From the NCBI RefSeq assembly GCF_001593385.1, contig NZ_LUVZ01000043.1, forward strand, positions 62,001 to 126,000: a DNA stretch of 64,000 nucleotides, read 5' to 3'. The translations under genes and the position numbers were made by a program. The stretch is from Chryseobacterium cucumeris (GTDB taxonomy: Bacteria; Bacteroidota; Bacteroidia; Flavobacteriales; Weeksellaceae). The notes under the pieces were generated by a model that was not told the DNA's origin, did no database searches, and saw only the letters and a program-made list of their open reading frames with translations. This document shows positions 16,707 through 25,076 of the stretch, piece after piece. How positions within the stretch are numbered: position 1 is the first letter of the stretch; each line of letters opens with the position of its first letter.

Positions 16707-17498
16707 TTGAAAACTATATATAATTCGATACGAGACGAAGTGGTAAAACATTCCAAGGTGAGGAATTCTGTTTTGGGGAATGTGAATGAATGGAAAAGAA
16801 GCCATTATATTATTCTTTCCGAAATTATTAAAGATGAGCTTTCTGAAGCTGAAGAACTGAAAGGAGGAAAAAAATTTGAAATCGGAAATACCATTTCTCA
16901 TGTTACTCTTCAGCGTTTTTTTGAAAATGATTATCAGGATAAAACCCATAGTGACCTCAGATTTCTTAAAACACTTGATAAAATCTGCATCTTCTTAGGA
17001 TATAAAGATCTTAATGATTACATCCTTACGATAAGATATAAGAAAGTTGACGACAAAGAAATTGATGACCAGTCCTATCTAACCCAAATGGTTTATGATT
17101 ATTGTGCATCGGCTTTTGAGTTTTATAAGCTATTCCCCGTTCACAATACCGAACTTTTAAAAGGTCTGGTATTTGAAGATTCTCCTTTTTTAGAAAGGGC
17201 TTCACAATTCAGTAAAGAACTATGTGACAGGGATTTCCACCTGGTAACAAAAAATAACAGATCCAACTACGAAGTATTTGATATCCATGTGGTTACTGAT
17301 GAACCTGACAAAAAAATTCTGGAATCACAGGAATTCTGGAATCTTCTGTTTAAAGTAGGAGAAACCGGAGAAGAACATTTTGTCAATCAACTGAGTACAC
17401 AAATTTATTTTATCAAAAAAATAAATAATACCTGGAAAATCTGGGACAATTATAATCCTGATGCAGGAATGCTCAACAGAAAAATTGAAACAACCTAA
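16707..17498 (+). CDS. putative DNA-binding protein, unknown family
   Basis: 263 residues if it begins with TTG at 16707. Not recognised as a named family. The N-terminal 110 residues contain ISHVTLQRFFENDY followed by FLKTLDKICIFLGYKDLNDYI, a pattern resembling the Bacteroidota helix-turn-helix type (TLxRFF ... LGYxxxxDF). The C-terminal half (about 130-263), including YFIKKINNTWKIWDNYNP, could be an NTF2-like ligand pocket; this is a weak impression. Cytoplasmic, no signal or membrane segment. It sits between a CoA-transferase and hpd, so it may sense a tyrosine-pathway intermediate. That role is inferred. Confidence 0.6.
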   Translation: MKTIYNSIRDEVVKHSKVRNSVLGNVNEWKRSHYIILSEIIKDELSEAEELKGGKKFEIGNTISHVTLQRFFENDYQDKTHSDLRFLKTLDKICIFLGYKDLNDYILTIRYKKVDDKEIDDQSYLTQMVYDYCASAFEFYKLFPVHNTELLKGLVFEDSPFLERASQFSKELCDRDFHLVTKNNRSNYEVFDIHVVTDEPDKKILESQEFWNLLFKVGETGEEHFVNQLSTQIYFIKKINNTWKIWDNYNPDAGMLNRKIETT

Positions 17499-17503
17499 AA
17501 TAA

Positions 17504-17532
17504 GAAAGCCGTAGAGAGTATCTACGGCTTTC
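17504..17532 (+). terminator. stem-loop after the putative regulator
   Basis: Perfect 12-bp stem GAAAGCCGTAGA/TCTACGGCTTTC around five bases. The T-run is weak at first; a run of T lies about 20 bases on. Confidence 0.65.
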
Positions 17533-17736
17533 ATGTTTCGAAATATTTTTTTTTCACTTGTCTTTTGTATAACAAATGTAGGCAGATGATTTTAGACTTA
17601 TGAAACTTAAATATACTTAAGTAAACTCTTCTTTAACGTTATGTTAAATATATTCAATGAATCCTTGGGAATATTTTCGCCATATCTAAGAATTTTGTAA
17701 TTTGCATACCAATAAAATAAAAGTAAAAGAGAAAAT

Positions 17737-18867
17737 ATGTCAACACTTACATTTGCCGAGAAAATAGCTCAAGCAGAAAATTTCTTACCGATTAACGGTA
17801 CAGATTATATTGAGTTTTATGTAGGAAATGCAAAACAGGCTGCCCATTATTACAAAACCGCTTTCGGTTTTCAGTCTGTAGCTTATGCGGGTCCTGAAAC
17901 AGGAGTAAGAGACCGTGCATCTTATGTGCTTCAACAGGGAAAAATCAGATTGGTATTAACAACAGGACTTAAATCTGACTCTCCTATCAGCGAGCACGTA
18001 AAAAAACATGGTGACGGAGTAAAAATTTTGGCACTTTGGGTAGATGACGCTTATGCAGCTTTCGAAGAAACAACTAAAAGAGGTGGAAAACCTTATTTAG
18101 AGCCTGTAACGTTAACTGATGAGCATGGTGAGGTAAGAATGTCCGGTATCTATACATACGGAGAAACCGTTCACATGTTTGTGGAAAGAAAAAATTATAA
18201 CGGAGCTTTCATGCCTGGTTATGAAAAGTGGGAAAGTGATTATAAGCCTGAAGAAGCAGGTTTATTATACGTAGACCACTGTGTGGGAAATGTTGACTGG
18301 AACAGAATGATCCCAACTGTAGAATGGTATGAAAAAGTAATGGGATTTGTAAACATCCTTTCTTTTGATGACAAGCAGATCAACACAGAATATTCTGCAT
18401 TGATGTCTAAAGTAATGTCAAACGGAAACGGATATGCTAAATTCCCAATCAACGAGCCTGCAGAAGGTAAAAAGAAATCTCAGGTAGAAGAATATCTTGA
18501 TTTCTATGAAGGTGAAGGAGTTCAGCACATCGCCGTGGCAACAAAGGATATTATCCACACCGTAACTGAATTGAAGAAACGTGGTGTAGAGTTCCTTTCT
18601 GCTCCACCGGAAGCTTATTACGACATGGTTCCTGAAAGAGTTGGTCATATTGATGAAGATCTTAAAAAACTTCAGGAGTTAGGTATACTTATTGATCATG
18701 ATGAAGAAGGATACTTATTACAGATCTTTACGAAGCCTGTAGAAGACCGTCCTACTCTATTCTTCGAAATTATTGAAAGACACGGCGCACAGAGTTTTGG
18801 TGCCGGAAACTTCAAGGCATTGTTCGAAGCATTAGAAAGAGAACAGGAAAGAAGAGGTAATCTTTAA
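17737..18867 (+). CDS. hpd: 4-hydroxyphenylpyruvate dioxygenase
   Basis: 376-residue Fe(II) enzyme converting 4-hydroxyphenylpyruvate to homogentisate, the substrate of HmgA. Two vicinal-oxygen-chelate domains: about 10-155 and 175-370. The facial triad is visible as H181 (VDHCVGNVD), H264 (QHIAVATKDI) and E344 (FFEIIERHG). Length and all key residues are normal. It carries its own upstream region and a strong terminator, so it is a separate transcript from fahA. The gene set hmgA-hpd-fahA on one strand makes tyrosine catabolism clear. Confidence 0.97.
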   Translation: MSTLTFAEKIAQAENFLPINGTDYIEFYVGNAKQAAHYYKTAFGFQSVAYAGPETGVRDRASYVLQQGKIRLVLTTGLKSDSPISEHVKKHGDGVKILALWVDDAYAAFEETTKRGGKPYLEPVTLTDEHGEVRMSGIYTYGETVHMFVERKNYNGAFMPGYEKWESDYKPEEAGLLYVDHCVGNVDWNRMIPTVEWYEKVMGFVNILSFDDKQINTEYSALMSKVMSNGNGYAKFPINEPAEGKKKSQVEEYLDFYEGEGVQHIAVATKDIIHTVTELKKRGVEFLSAPPEAYYDMVPERVGHIDEDLKKLQELGILIDHDEEGYLLQIFTKPVEDRPTLFFEIIERHGAQSFGAGNFKALFEALEREQERRGNL

Positions 18868-18883
18868 TTTTACAATAAAATAT

Positions 18884-18923
18884 AAGTTTTGTCAGAATAC
18901 TGTATTCTGGCAAAACTTTTTTA
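18884..18923 (+). terminator. intrinsic terminator after hpd
   Basis: 16-bp stem with one G-U pair (18884-18899 with 18903-18918), 3-base loop, then six T. Confidence 0.93.
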
Positions 18924-18936
18924 TAAAACACAGTAT

Positions 18937-19398
18937 ATGAGAAAACTTTTTATCGGGATTTTCCTTCTGGGAACCTTAGGGCTTAAAGCCCAATATGGAA
19001 CTTTGAATGAAATCCTTAACCGACTTGAACAAAGAAAAGGCATCAATCAGCATCTTGAAAATGTAAATATTGACAACAAAAAGTTTGTTTTTATTAAAGA
19101 TGAAGACGACCATACGGAGAGGGACTTTATTATTATCAAAGGGAATAATGCCACCTATGTAGAAGTTTTCGATGATAAAGCAACTGGAGAAAGCAGTTCC
19201 AATGTTTTCACCGGTGATATCATCAGGAAAAAAAATATTATTTCTTTAAGAGCAGACATGCTTGAAAACAAAAAAATCCCAATGCCTGTCACGAAGACTT
19301 TATTGCTGACACAACAGGACAATATTCTGTACCTTATTGATGTCAATACCAGAGACAGATGGATTGATGAAGCCTCTTACTCAAAAAAGACCAAATAA
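18937..19398 (+). CDS. small secreted protein, unknown
   Basis: 153 residues, not recognised. Start at 18937 since an in-frame ORF reaching back to 18889 runs through the hpd terminator; MRKLFIGIFLLGTLGLKAQ is a signal peptide. The mature part is charged, with a NNKKFVFIKDEDDHTERDFIII stretch (residues about 45-66) that may form beta strands. No cysteines after processing. It precedes fahA by 52 bases and may share its transcript. Function unknown; periplasmic or surface location inferred. Confidence 0.65.
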   Translation: MRKLFIGIFLLGTLGLKAQYGTLNEILNRLEQRKGINQHLENVNIDNKKFVFIKDEDDHTERDFIIIKGNNATYVEVFDDKATGESSSNVFTGDIIRKKNIISLRADMLENKKIPMPVTKTLLLTQQDNILYLIDVNTRDRWIDEASYSKKTK

Positions 19399-19450
19399 AT
19401 GTTCCGGGGAATTCTCCGGATGATATTGAATCTAACTAAAATCTAAACTT

Positions 19451-20698
19451 ATGAAATCATTTGTAGACTATTCCTCAAATTCGGATTTTTCTATACACAA
19501 TATTCCTTTCGGAGTCGCAGTTTTTAACAAAGAATATATCGGATGCTGTACAAGAATCGGAGATCAGGTCATTGACCTTGCTACATTGTACGATCTTGGG
19601 TATTTTGAAGATATTGAAGGATTAGACGACAATGTTTTTGAAGCGTATACCATCAACGAATTTATCGAGCTGGGTAAACCTGTTACCAACGCTGTTCGTA
19701 CTAAAATCCAAACCTTATTACAGGAAGGATCAATTTTATCAAAAGATCAGAAAACTATTGAAGAAGCTTTCTATGACCTGGATAAAGTAAAAATGATGAT
19801 GCCTGTGCACATCCCGAACTACACGGACTTCTACAGCAGCATCGAACATGCTACCAACGTAGGAAAAATGTTCCGTGACCCTGCCAATGCTTTATTACCC
19901 AACTGGAAACATTTACCGGTAGGTTACCACGGAAGAGCATCTTCTATCGTAGTATCCGGAACGGAAATCAACCGTCCTAAAGGTCAGATGAAGCCTGCAG
20001 ATGCAGACAAACCAGTTTTCGGACCATGTAAACAACTGGATTTCGAACTGGAAATGGCCTTTATCATCAATAAAAATACAGAGATGGGAGAAAGTATCTC
20101 TACCAAAGATGCAGAAGATGCCATCTTCGGAATGGTTGTTTTCAATGACTGGTCTGCAAGAGATATTCAATCCTGGGAATATGTTCCGCTAGGGCCATTC
20201 CTTGCGAAAAACTTCGGTTCATCCATTTCTCCATGGGTGGTTACACTGGAAGCTTTGGAACCATTCAGAACTGCTTCTCCAGTGCAGGATCCTGAGGTTT
20301 TAGAATATTTAAAATTTGAAGGTGATAAAAATTACGATATCAACCTTGAAGTATATATCCAGCCTGAAAACGGAGATCAGAATCTGATCTGTGAAAGCAA
20401 CTACAAACACATGTACTGGAATATGACCCAGCAACTGGCACACCATACCGTAAACGGTTGCAACGTAGAAGTTGGTGATATGTACGCCAGTGGAACCATT
20501 TCCGGAAGTGACCCGAAATCTTTCGGTTCTATGCTTGAACTTACATGGAGAGGACAAAATCCTTTATCATTAAGCAACGGTGAAGAAAGAAAATTCATCG
20601 AAGACAATGATACGGTTACCATGAAAGCATGGGCTGAAAAAGATGGTGTAAGAGTAGGTTTCGGGGAAGTTTCCGGTAAAATCATTCCAGCACTTTAA
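19451..20698 (+). CDS. fahA: fumarylacetoacetase
   Basis: 415-residue hydrolase that splits fumarylacetoacetate to fumarate and acetoacetate, last step of the homogentisate path. The catalytic segment NYTDFYSSIEHATNVGKMFR holds the metal Asp and active-site His (near 118-137), followed by LPVGYHGRASSI and WSARDIQSWEYVPLGPFLAKN (near 237-257), with two Glu ligands in ELEMAF. All are intact and the length is normal. Upstream is the small secreted protein gene. Downstream a repeat (20737-20769) separates it from a flavin-reductase-like gene. Confidence 0.97.
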   Translation: MKSFVDYSSNSDFSIHNIPFGVAVFNKEYIGCCTRIGDQVIDLATLYDLGYFEDIEGLDDNVFEAYTINEFIELGKPVTNAVRTKIQTLLQEGSILSKDQKTIEEAFYDLDKVKMMMPVHIPNYTDFYSSIEHATNVGKMFRDPANALLPNWKHLPVGYHGRASSIVVSGTEINRPKGQMKPADADKPVFGPCKQLDFELEMAFIINKNTEMGESISTKDAEDAIFGMVVFNDWSARDIQSWEYVPLGPFLAKNFGSSISPWVVTLEALEPFRTASPVQDPEVLEYLKFEGDKNYDINLEVYIQPENGDQNLICESNYKHMYWNMTQQLAHHTVNGCNVEVGDMYASGTISGSDPKSFGSMLELTWRGQNPLSLSNGEERKFIEDNDTVTMKAWAEKDGVRVGFGEVSGKIIPAL

Positions 20699-20736
20699 TT
20701 TTTATCTAAATTTTAGCTCTGCACAATACTACTATT

Positions 20737-20769
20737 AAACCTTATAGGTTTTGAAAACCTATAAGGTTT
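20737..20769. repeat. perfect inverted repeat AAACCTTATAGGTTTT (copy 1)
   Basis: A 16-bp arm, one centre base and its exact complement. A shorter copy with identical core lies at 59820-59852. No T-run follows, so a dispersed element is more likely than a terminator, but it could still end fahA mRNA. Confidence 0.7.
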
Positions 20770-20819
20770 GGTGGATGACATCGCTAGAAATATACTGCTT
20801 AACAGTTAGTATTCGAAAT

Positions 20820-20846
20820 GTCATGCTGAGCGGAGTCGAAGCATCT
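20820..20846 (+). repeat. dispersed repeat GTCATGCTGAGC..TCGAAGCATCT (copy 1)
   Basis: A 27-base unit that differs in four bases at its centre from 43744-43770 and is mirrored at 43677-43697. It is gene-free and close to the start of the next gene. Confidence 0.65.
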
Positions 20847-20860
20847 TTTAAAGTAAAAAC

Positions 20861-21682
20861 ATGAAAACAGTAATCCCCTCCGAGATAACCTCCGTACAAC
20901 TGCAGACCATTATGCAGACGGCCGTTTCACCACGACCGATTGCACTGGCATCTACTGTAGATAAAGACGGTAATAATAACTTATCTCCGTTCAGTTTTTT
21001 TAATATGTTCAGCACGGTTCCTCCGATTCTGATTTTTTCACCATCGAGAAGAGTTCGTGACAATACTACCAAACATACACTGGAAAATGTTCTTGAAGTA
21101 CCTGAAGTAGTCATTGGAACAGTAAACTTTCCGATTGTACAACAGATCTCTTTAGCATCTACAGAATACGAAACCGGAGTGAATGAATTTATCAAATCCG
21201 GCCTTACCATGAAAGATGCAGATCTTGTACAGCCTAAGCTTATTGAAGAATGCCCTGTTAACTTTGAATGTAAGGTTTTAGAGGTAAAATCATTGGGTGA
21301 TCAGGGCGGAGCAGGAAATCTGGTAATCTGTGAAGTTCAGAAAATCCATATCAGAGAAGAATATTTGAATGAAGCAGGAAATCTGGATCAGAAAAAACTG
21401 GATATGGTAGCCCGTTTAGGCAGCAACTGGTATTCCAGAAGCAATGAAAACAGTCTTTTTGAAGTACCCAAACCTTTGGTAACAAAAGGAATCGGTTTCG
21501 ATCTGCTGCCAGATCCTATTAAATACAGTAAAGTCTTTACAGGAAATGACCTTGGAATGCTTGCCAATACGGAAGTATTACCAGCCGGAGACTTTCATGC
21601 CGATGAAAACATCCATCTAGATGCCCAGAAATTACTTCTGGAAAGTAAAATTGAAGAAGCCTGGAAGATTTTAATTAAGTAG
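20861..21682 (+). CDS. flavin reductase-like (FMN-binding split barrel) protein
   Basis: 273-residue protein with a flavin reductase-like split-barrel domain (about 10-180): VSPRPIALASTVDKDGNNNLSP and TVPPILIFSPSRR (residues 24-65 roughly) match this family. In Flavobacteriia such genes often accompany hpd and hmgA, so a place in aromatic or homogentisate metabolism is reasonable, but the reaction is not known. No signal peptide. The gene follows the two repeats after fahA and is followed 13 bases later by a lipoprotein gene, likely as one transcript. Confidence 0.85.
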   Translation: MKTVIPSEITSVQLQTIMQTAVSPRPIALASTVDKDGNNNLSPFSFFNMFSTVPPILIFSPSRRVRDNTTKHTLENVLEVPEVVIGTVNFPIVQQISLASTEYETGVNEFIKSGLTMKDADLVQPKLIEECPVNFECKVLEVKSLGDQGGAGNLVICEVQKIHIREEYLNEAGNLDQKKLDMVARLGSNWYSRSNENSLFEVPKPLVTKGIGFDLLPDPIKYSKVFTGNDLGMLANTEVLPAGDFHADENIHLDAQKLLLESKIEEAWKILIK

Positions 21683-21695
21683 TCTGAATTTATAG

Positions 21696-22295
21696 ATGAA
21701 AAAATATATATTCTTCCTTTTTCTCTTAATCACCTTACAGTCATGTTATTATCCTGTAAGAAAAGATTACGGGATTTACAGCAAATCATTGGTGTTTTCG
21801 AAGGACAAAAAGTGGCTGATTAACAACATCAAAACGGATGTAGATTCGCACCACCGGGAAATGATGAGCAAGGAAGCATTTCAACTATTCCAGGATTTAA
21901 GCAATGGCAAAGCCTTTGACTTAAAAACGGCAAAAGCAGAAAATATCATTCAGAATAGTATTCCTTTTGATCCGGAAACTGAAGATCTTGAGGTATTGAA
22001 AAGAAATTCTGATTTCAATTTCCTGGTAAACATCTACACCATGAAAGTGCGAAACGGTCTAGACAATTCAATGGGAACGCAATATGAATATAAAAAAAAT
22101 GAAACTTTTGCAACGATGGATGTCTATGATATCAGCACTATGAAGAAAATATATTCTCTCAAAGCATATTCAGAAGTTTCGGTGGAAAAAGATCAAAAGG
22201 TGACTATCTTTGATCCTTCAACAGAAATGATGACTATGAAAAACTTTCGAAGTCTTTTAAAGGCAGTAAAAAAGAACGCTGTTAAAACGAACTAA
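21696..22295 (+). CDS. lipoprotein, unknown function
   Basis: 199 residues. A lipobox LQSC (Cys17) follows a strong hydrophobic segment, so it is a membrane-anchored lipoprotein. The mature region has no motif I know; NSMGTQYEYKKNETFATMDVYD and KIYSLKAYSEVSV suggest a beta-rich fold (about 110-165). Thirteen bases separate it from the flavin-reductase-like gene, so operon membership is likely. A convergent terminator follows. Not a broken gene by length or codon use. Confidence 0.65.
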   Translation: MKKYIFFLFLLITLQSCYYPVRKDYGIYSKSLVFSKDKKWLINNIKTDVDSHHREMMSKEAFQLFQDLSNGKAFDLKTAKAENIIQNSIPFDPETEDLEVLKRNSDFNFLVNIYTMKVRNGLDNSMGTQYEYKKNETFATMDVYDISTMKKIYSLKAYSEVSVEKDQKVTIFDPSTEMMTMKNFRSLLKAVKKNAVKTN

Positions 22296-22314
22296 AGATA
22301 TCTATCGATCATCA

Positions 22315-22346
22315 ATAAAAAAGGAGTGAAAGTTTCACTCCTTTTC
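22315..22346. terminator. bidirectional terminator between two lipoprotein genes
   Basis: 13-bp stem AAAAGGAGTGAAA (22319-22331) with complement at 22333-22345; A and T runs on both sides. Confidence 0.9.
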
Positions 22347-22348
22347 TG

Positions 22349-22852
22349 TTATTTGGATTTAAGCGATTCTGAAACAGTAATTTTTCCTTTTTCTGCAAAT
22401 TCTGTTGCTTTACCGTTTTTATCAATAGAAATATTCAGGTTGTCATTTTTAGCATCATAGTAAATGCTTGTGTCATATCCCGGACAGTCGTGTTGTTTGC
22501 ATCCAGTCAGTTTGTAGATTCCATTTTCTGATGCAATAGGACTTTCCACGTTGAAATTCTTTACCATTTCATCATACTGAGCACCGGTAAGTTTTTTCAG
22601 TCTTTCTGAAATACCTTTATCTTCAAAGAATTTAATATCATGAGGATATTTACCCACGTTTTTGGTAATAACATTATCAGGAGCAGAAGGAGCTGCAGTT
22701 GCCGCTGAATCTGCTTTTGGAGTTGTTACGGAATCCTTAGGCATTACGGTTGCCAAAGTATCACTGCTTACAGAAGATTCGGTTTTTGTTTCTTTTTTAC
22801 ATGAAACAACACATAGTGAAAGCGCAAATGCGCCTGCAATAATTTTTTTCAT
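22349..22852 (-). CDS. Ivy-like lipoprotein (possible lysozyme inhibitor)
   Basis: 167-residue lipoprotein: signal MKKIIAGAFALSLCVVSC with lipid Cys18, a Ser/Thr/Ala/Pro-rich linker (about 22-60), then a globular domain. Residues 118-123 read CKQHDC, one change from the CKPHDC loop that plugs the lysozyme active site in the Ivy family, followed by DTSIYYDAKNDNLN. Ivy proteins are usually periplasmic and about 130-150 residues; a lipid anchor and linker are atypical. Known family role: inhibition of c-type lysozyme. That it inhibits lysozyme here is inferred from the loop. Convergent to the lipoprotein at 21696. Confidence 0.75.
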   Translation of the reverse strand: MKKIIAGAFALSLCVVSCKKETKTESSVSSDTLATVMPKDSVTTPKADSAATAAPSAPDNVITKNVGKYPHDIKFFEDKGISERLKKLTGAQYDEMVKNFNVESPIASENGIYKLTGCKQHDCPGYDTSIYYDAKNDNLNISIDKNGKATEFAEKGKITVSESLKSK

Positions 22853-22900
22853 AAATATATTTTATGGTGGTTACTATATAATAACGTAGTTTTAAATGTT

Positions 22901-23743
22901 TTATTTCAATTTTTCTTTGATAAAATCAATGCATTTTTCAGTTACAGTATGGAGATCTTTTGGTAAATCATTTCCTTCCCATGGTTCTTTTCCCCCGAAA
23001 GTATGGTTGGCATTTTCAATCAGAAAAAGCTCAGAATTAGGGTGAAGAATATGAAGATGTTCTGCCTGCTTCACCTCTACCGCTTCATCTTCTGTTCCAT
23101 GAATAATCAGCATATGAGCTTTAGCCATTTCTGTAGCTCGTTCTACATCAAAACGGTGAATATCCTTTTCATAGTCTTCATAAAACTGATAATAATGAGG
23201 CATTTCCTGTTGTGTACGCCCATTTAAAGCATAATAAACACCATTATTTTTCCAGTTCTCCAAGGCTTCTCCTTTTGGAAAACGATTTAAAGTATCCACA
23301 CTAGCCAACGTAATCAACCCGTTAATCCTTTCATCTTCAAAAGTTTTAACAATAGAAATTCCTCCTCCTCTGCTGTGCCCGATCAGCACAATCTCTTCAT
23401 CATCCACATGGGGATCTTTACTAAAGTGATCAATTACCACTCCAAGATCTGAAAGTTCTTTAGAATAATTATTCTGCCCAAAAGCTTCAAGATCTCCGAA
23501 GTTGAACGGATCATCAGTTGTAGTCCCGTTATGTGAAAAATTAAACTTGACAAAGAAAAAACCTGCTTCCGCAAACTTTTCAGCCATCAGATTCCAGGCT
23601 CCCCAATCTTTATACCCTTTATATCCGTGAACAAATATGATCAGGGGACGTTTTTTTTGACTGTCTTTATAAAAAGCATCAGCAAGAAAACCTTTTGTTT
23701 CTTTATTTTCTAAGTATATATTCTTTTCTATAATCAAATTCAT
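22901..23743 (-). CDS. alpha/beta hydrolase
   Basis: 280 residues. Catalytic triad: nucleophile S124 in GHSRGG, acid in IHGTEDEAV near residue 218, and His in NANHTFGG near residue 247. The oxyanion motif FVHGYKGYKDWG sits at 37-48. Related to dienelactone-type or BAAT-like hydrolases acting on small esters. No signal peptide, so cytoplasmic. Upstream of the Ivy-like gene on the same strand but 48 bases away. Substrate not known. Confidence 0.88.
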   Translation of the reverse strand: MNLIIEKNIYLENKETKGFLADAFYKDSQKKRPLIIFVHGYKGYKDWGAWNLMAEKFAEAGFFFVKFNFSHNGTTTDDPFNFGDLEAFGQNNYSKELSDLGVVIDHFSKDPHVDDEEIVLIGHSRGGGISIVKTFEDERINGLITLASVDTLNRFPKGEALENWKNNGVYYALNGRTQQEMPHYYQFYEDYEKDIHRFDVERATEMAKAHMLIIHGTEDEAVEVKQAEHLHILHPNSELFLIENANHTFGGKEPWEGNDLPKDLHTVTEKCIDFIKEKLK

Positions 23744-23804
23744 AAAACAAATGGGTTTTACTTAATATTATTTATATTTATAGGATGAATTCAAACTGAA
23801 ATTT

Positions 23805-25061
23805 ATGAAAAAAACTCTACTTTTTTTATCTTTAATTACATTTTCTTTCATCCTGAGCCAGACGACCAAAAGGGTATTCTTTATTGGAAACAGTTATACT
23901 TATGTTAACAATTTACCTGGCCTTATTCAAAGCATTGCTGCATCTAATGGTGATGTATTCGAACATCACAGCCAGACTCCGGGAGGTGCTACCCTGCAGG
24001 ATCATGCCAACAATCCGAATGTCACTTCAGATATTAATCAGGGAAACTGGGATTACGTGGTTTTACAGGAACAGAGCCAGCTTCCTTCGTTTCCCGATTC
24101 ACAGGTACAAAATCAGGTGTATCCTTATGCTCTTCAGCTTTCCAATTTAATTAAAACAGCCAATCCTTGTGGAAATGTTATTTTCTATATGACCTGGGGC
24201 CGTAAAAATGGTGATGCAACCAACTGTCCAGGACTTCCCACAGTCTGCACATATCAGGGAATGGACACTCAAATTTATAACCGTTACATGGAAATGGCGA
24301 TGAACAATGAAGGTATTGTCTCTCCTGTAGGTAAAGTCTGGAGAACGATCAGAGAACAAAACCCAGCAATTGAATTGTATGATCAGGATGAATCGCACCC
24401 GAGCTACATTGGTTCTATGGCAGCTGCGTATACATTTTATACGATTATATTCAAGAAAGATCCTACCCAGACTCCTTTTAATGGAAATCTTACTCCGGCA
24501 CAGGCTCAACTGATCAAAGATATTGTGAAAACAGAAGTGTATAACCAGCCTGATAAATGGTATGTAACCAACAATGATGTTCACAGCAGATTTACTTATC
24601 AGCTTACCGGAGCAGGAAACGTTCAGTTTACGAATGCAACCCAGAATGCGGCCAATTATTCATGGGATTTTGGTGATGGAACGACTTCTACGCTGGAAAA
24701 TCCGACACACACCTATACTGTGGGAGGAAGTTATCATGTAAAACTTACTACAGAGGCCTGCGGAGCAACTACGACCAAAACAAAACTGGTTGTTGTAAGC
24801 ACATTACATACAGCAGAAACAACTATAGAAAATGGAATTCAAATCTATCCAAATCCTGTTCAAAACCTTATTTACATTGTTTCTAAAAAGAAATTTGAAG
24901 TAATTTCCCTTACAGAAGCTTCAGGAAAAATCATTCCTCATCATTTGAATAAAACAGAGACTGGCTACAGTATTTCACTTCAACATTTGACCAGCGGAGT
25001 TTATTTCCTGCAATATAAAACAGGAGAAAAGGAATTCACTAAAAAAATTATTAAAAAATAA
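23805..25061 (+). CDS. exported SGNH hydrolase with PKD and T9SS sorting domain
   Basis: 418 residues in order: signal peptide (1-19), SGNH/GDSL hydrolase-like domain (about 22-235), PKD domain (about 260-325, core YSWDFGDGTTST), and a type IX secretion sorting domain (about 345-418, IYPNPVQN ... SGVYFLQYKTGEKEFTKK). The Ser nucleophile is in IGNSYT (S30) and the Asp/His pair in DQDESHPS (D195, H198). It should be secreted or surface-attached through T9SS, acting as an esterase on acylated glycans or similar; the substrate is not known. An active T9SS in the organism is implied. Its last codon is 16 bases before the HipA-like gene. Confidence 0.9.
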   Translation: MKKTLLFLSLITFSFILSQTTKRVFFIGNSYTYVNNLPGLIQSIAASNGDVFEHHSQTPGGATLQDHANNPNVTSDINQGNWDYVVLQEQSQLPSFPDSQVQNQVYPYALQLSNLIKTANPCGNVIFYMTWGRKNGDATNCPGLPTVCTYQGMDTQIYNRYMEMAMNNEGIVSPVGKVWRTIREQNPAIELYDQDESHPSYIGSMAAAYTFYTIIFKKDPTQTPFNGNLTPAQAQLIKDIVKTEVYNQPDKWYVTNNDVHSRFTYQLTGAGNVQFTNATQNAANYSWDFGDGTTSTLENPTHTYTVGGSYHVKLTTEACGATTTKTKLVVVSTLHTAETTIENGIQIYPNPVQNLIYIVSKKKFEVISLTEASGKIIPHHLNKTETGYSISLQHLTSGVYFLQYKTGEKEFTKKIIKK

Positions 25062-25064
25062 GCT

Positions 25065-25072
25065 TATTTTTG
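25065..25072 (+). promoter_or_regulatory. -7 box of the HipA-like gene, leaderless spacing
   Basis: TATTTTTG ends 4 bases before the ATG at 25077, so the start of transcription would fall on or next to the initiation codon. No clear -33 box. Confidence 0.4.
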
Positions 25073-25076
25073 CTGC

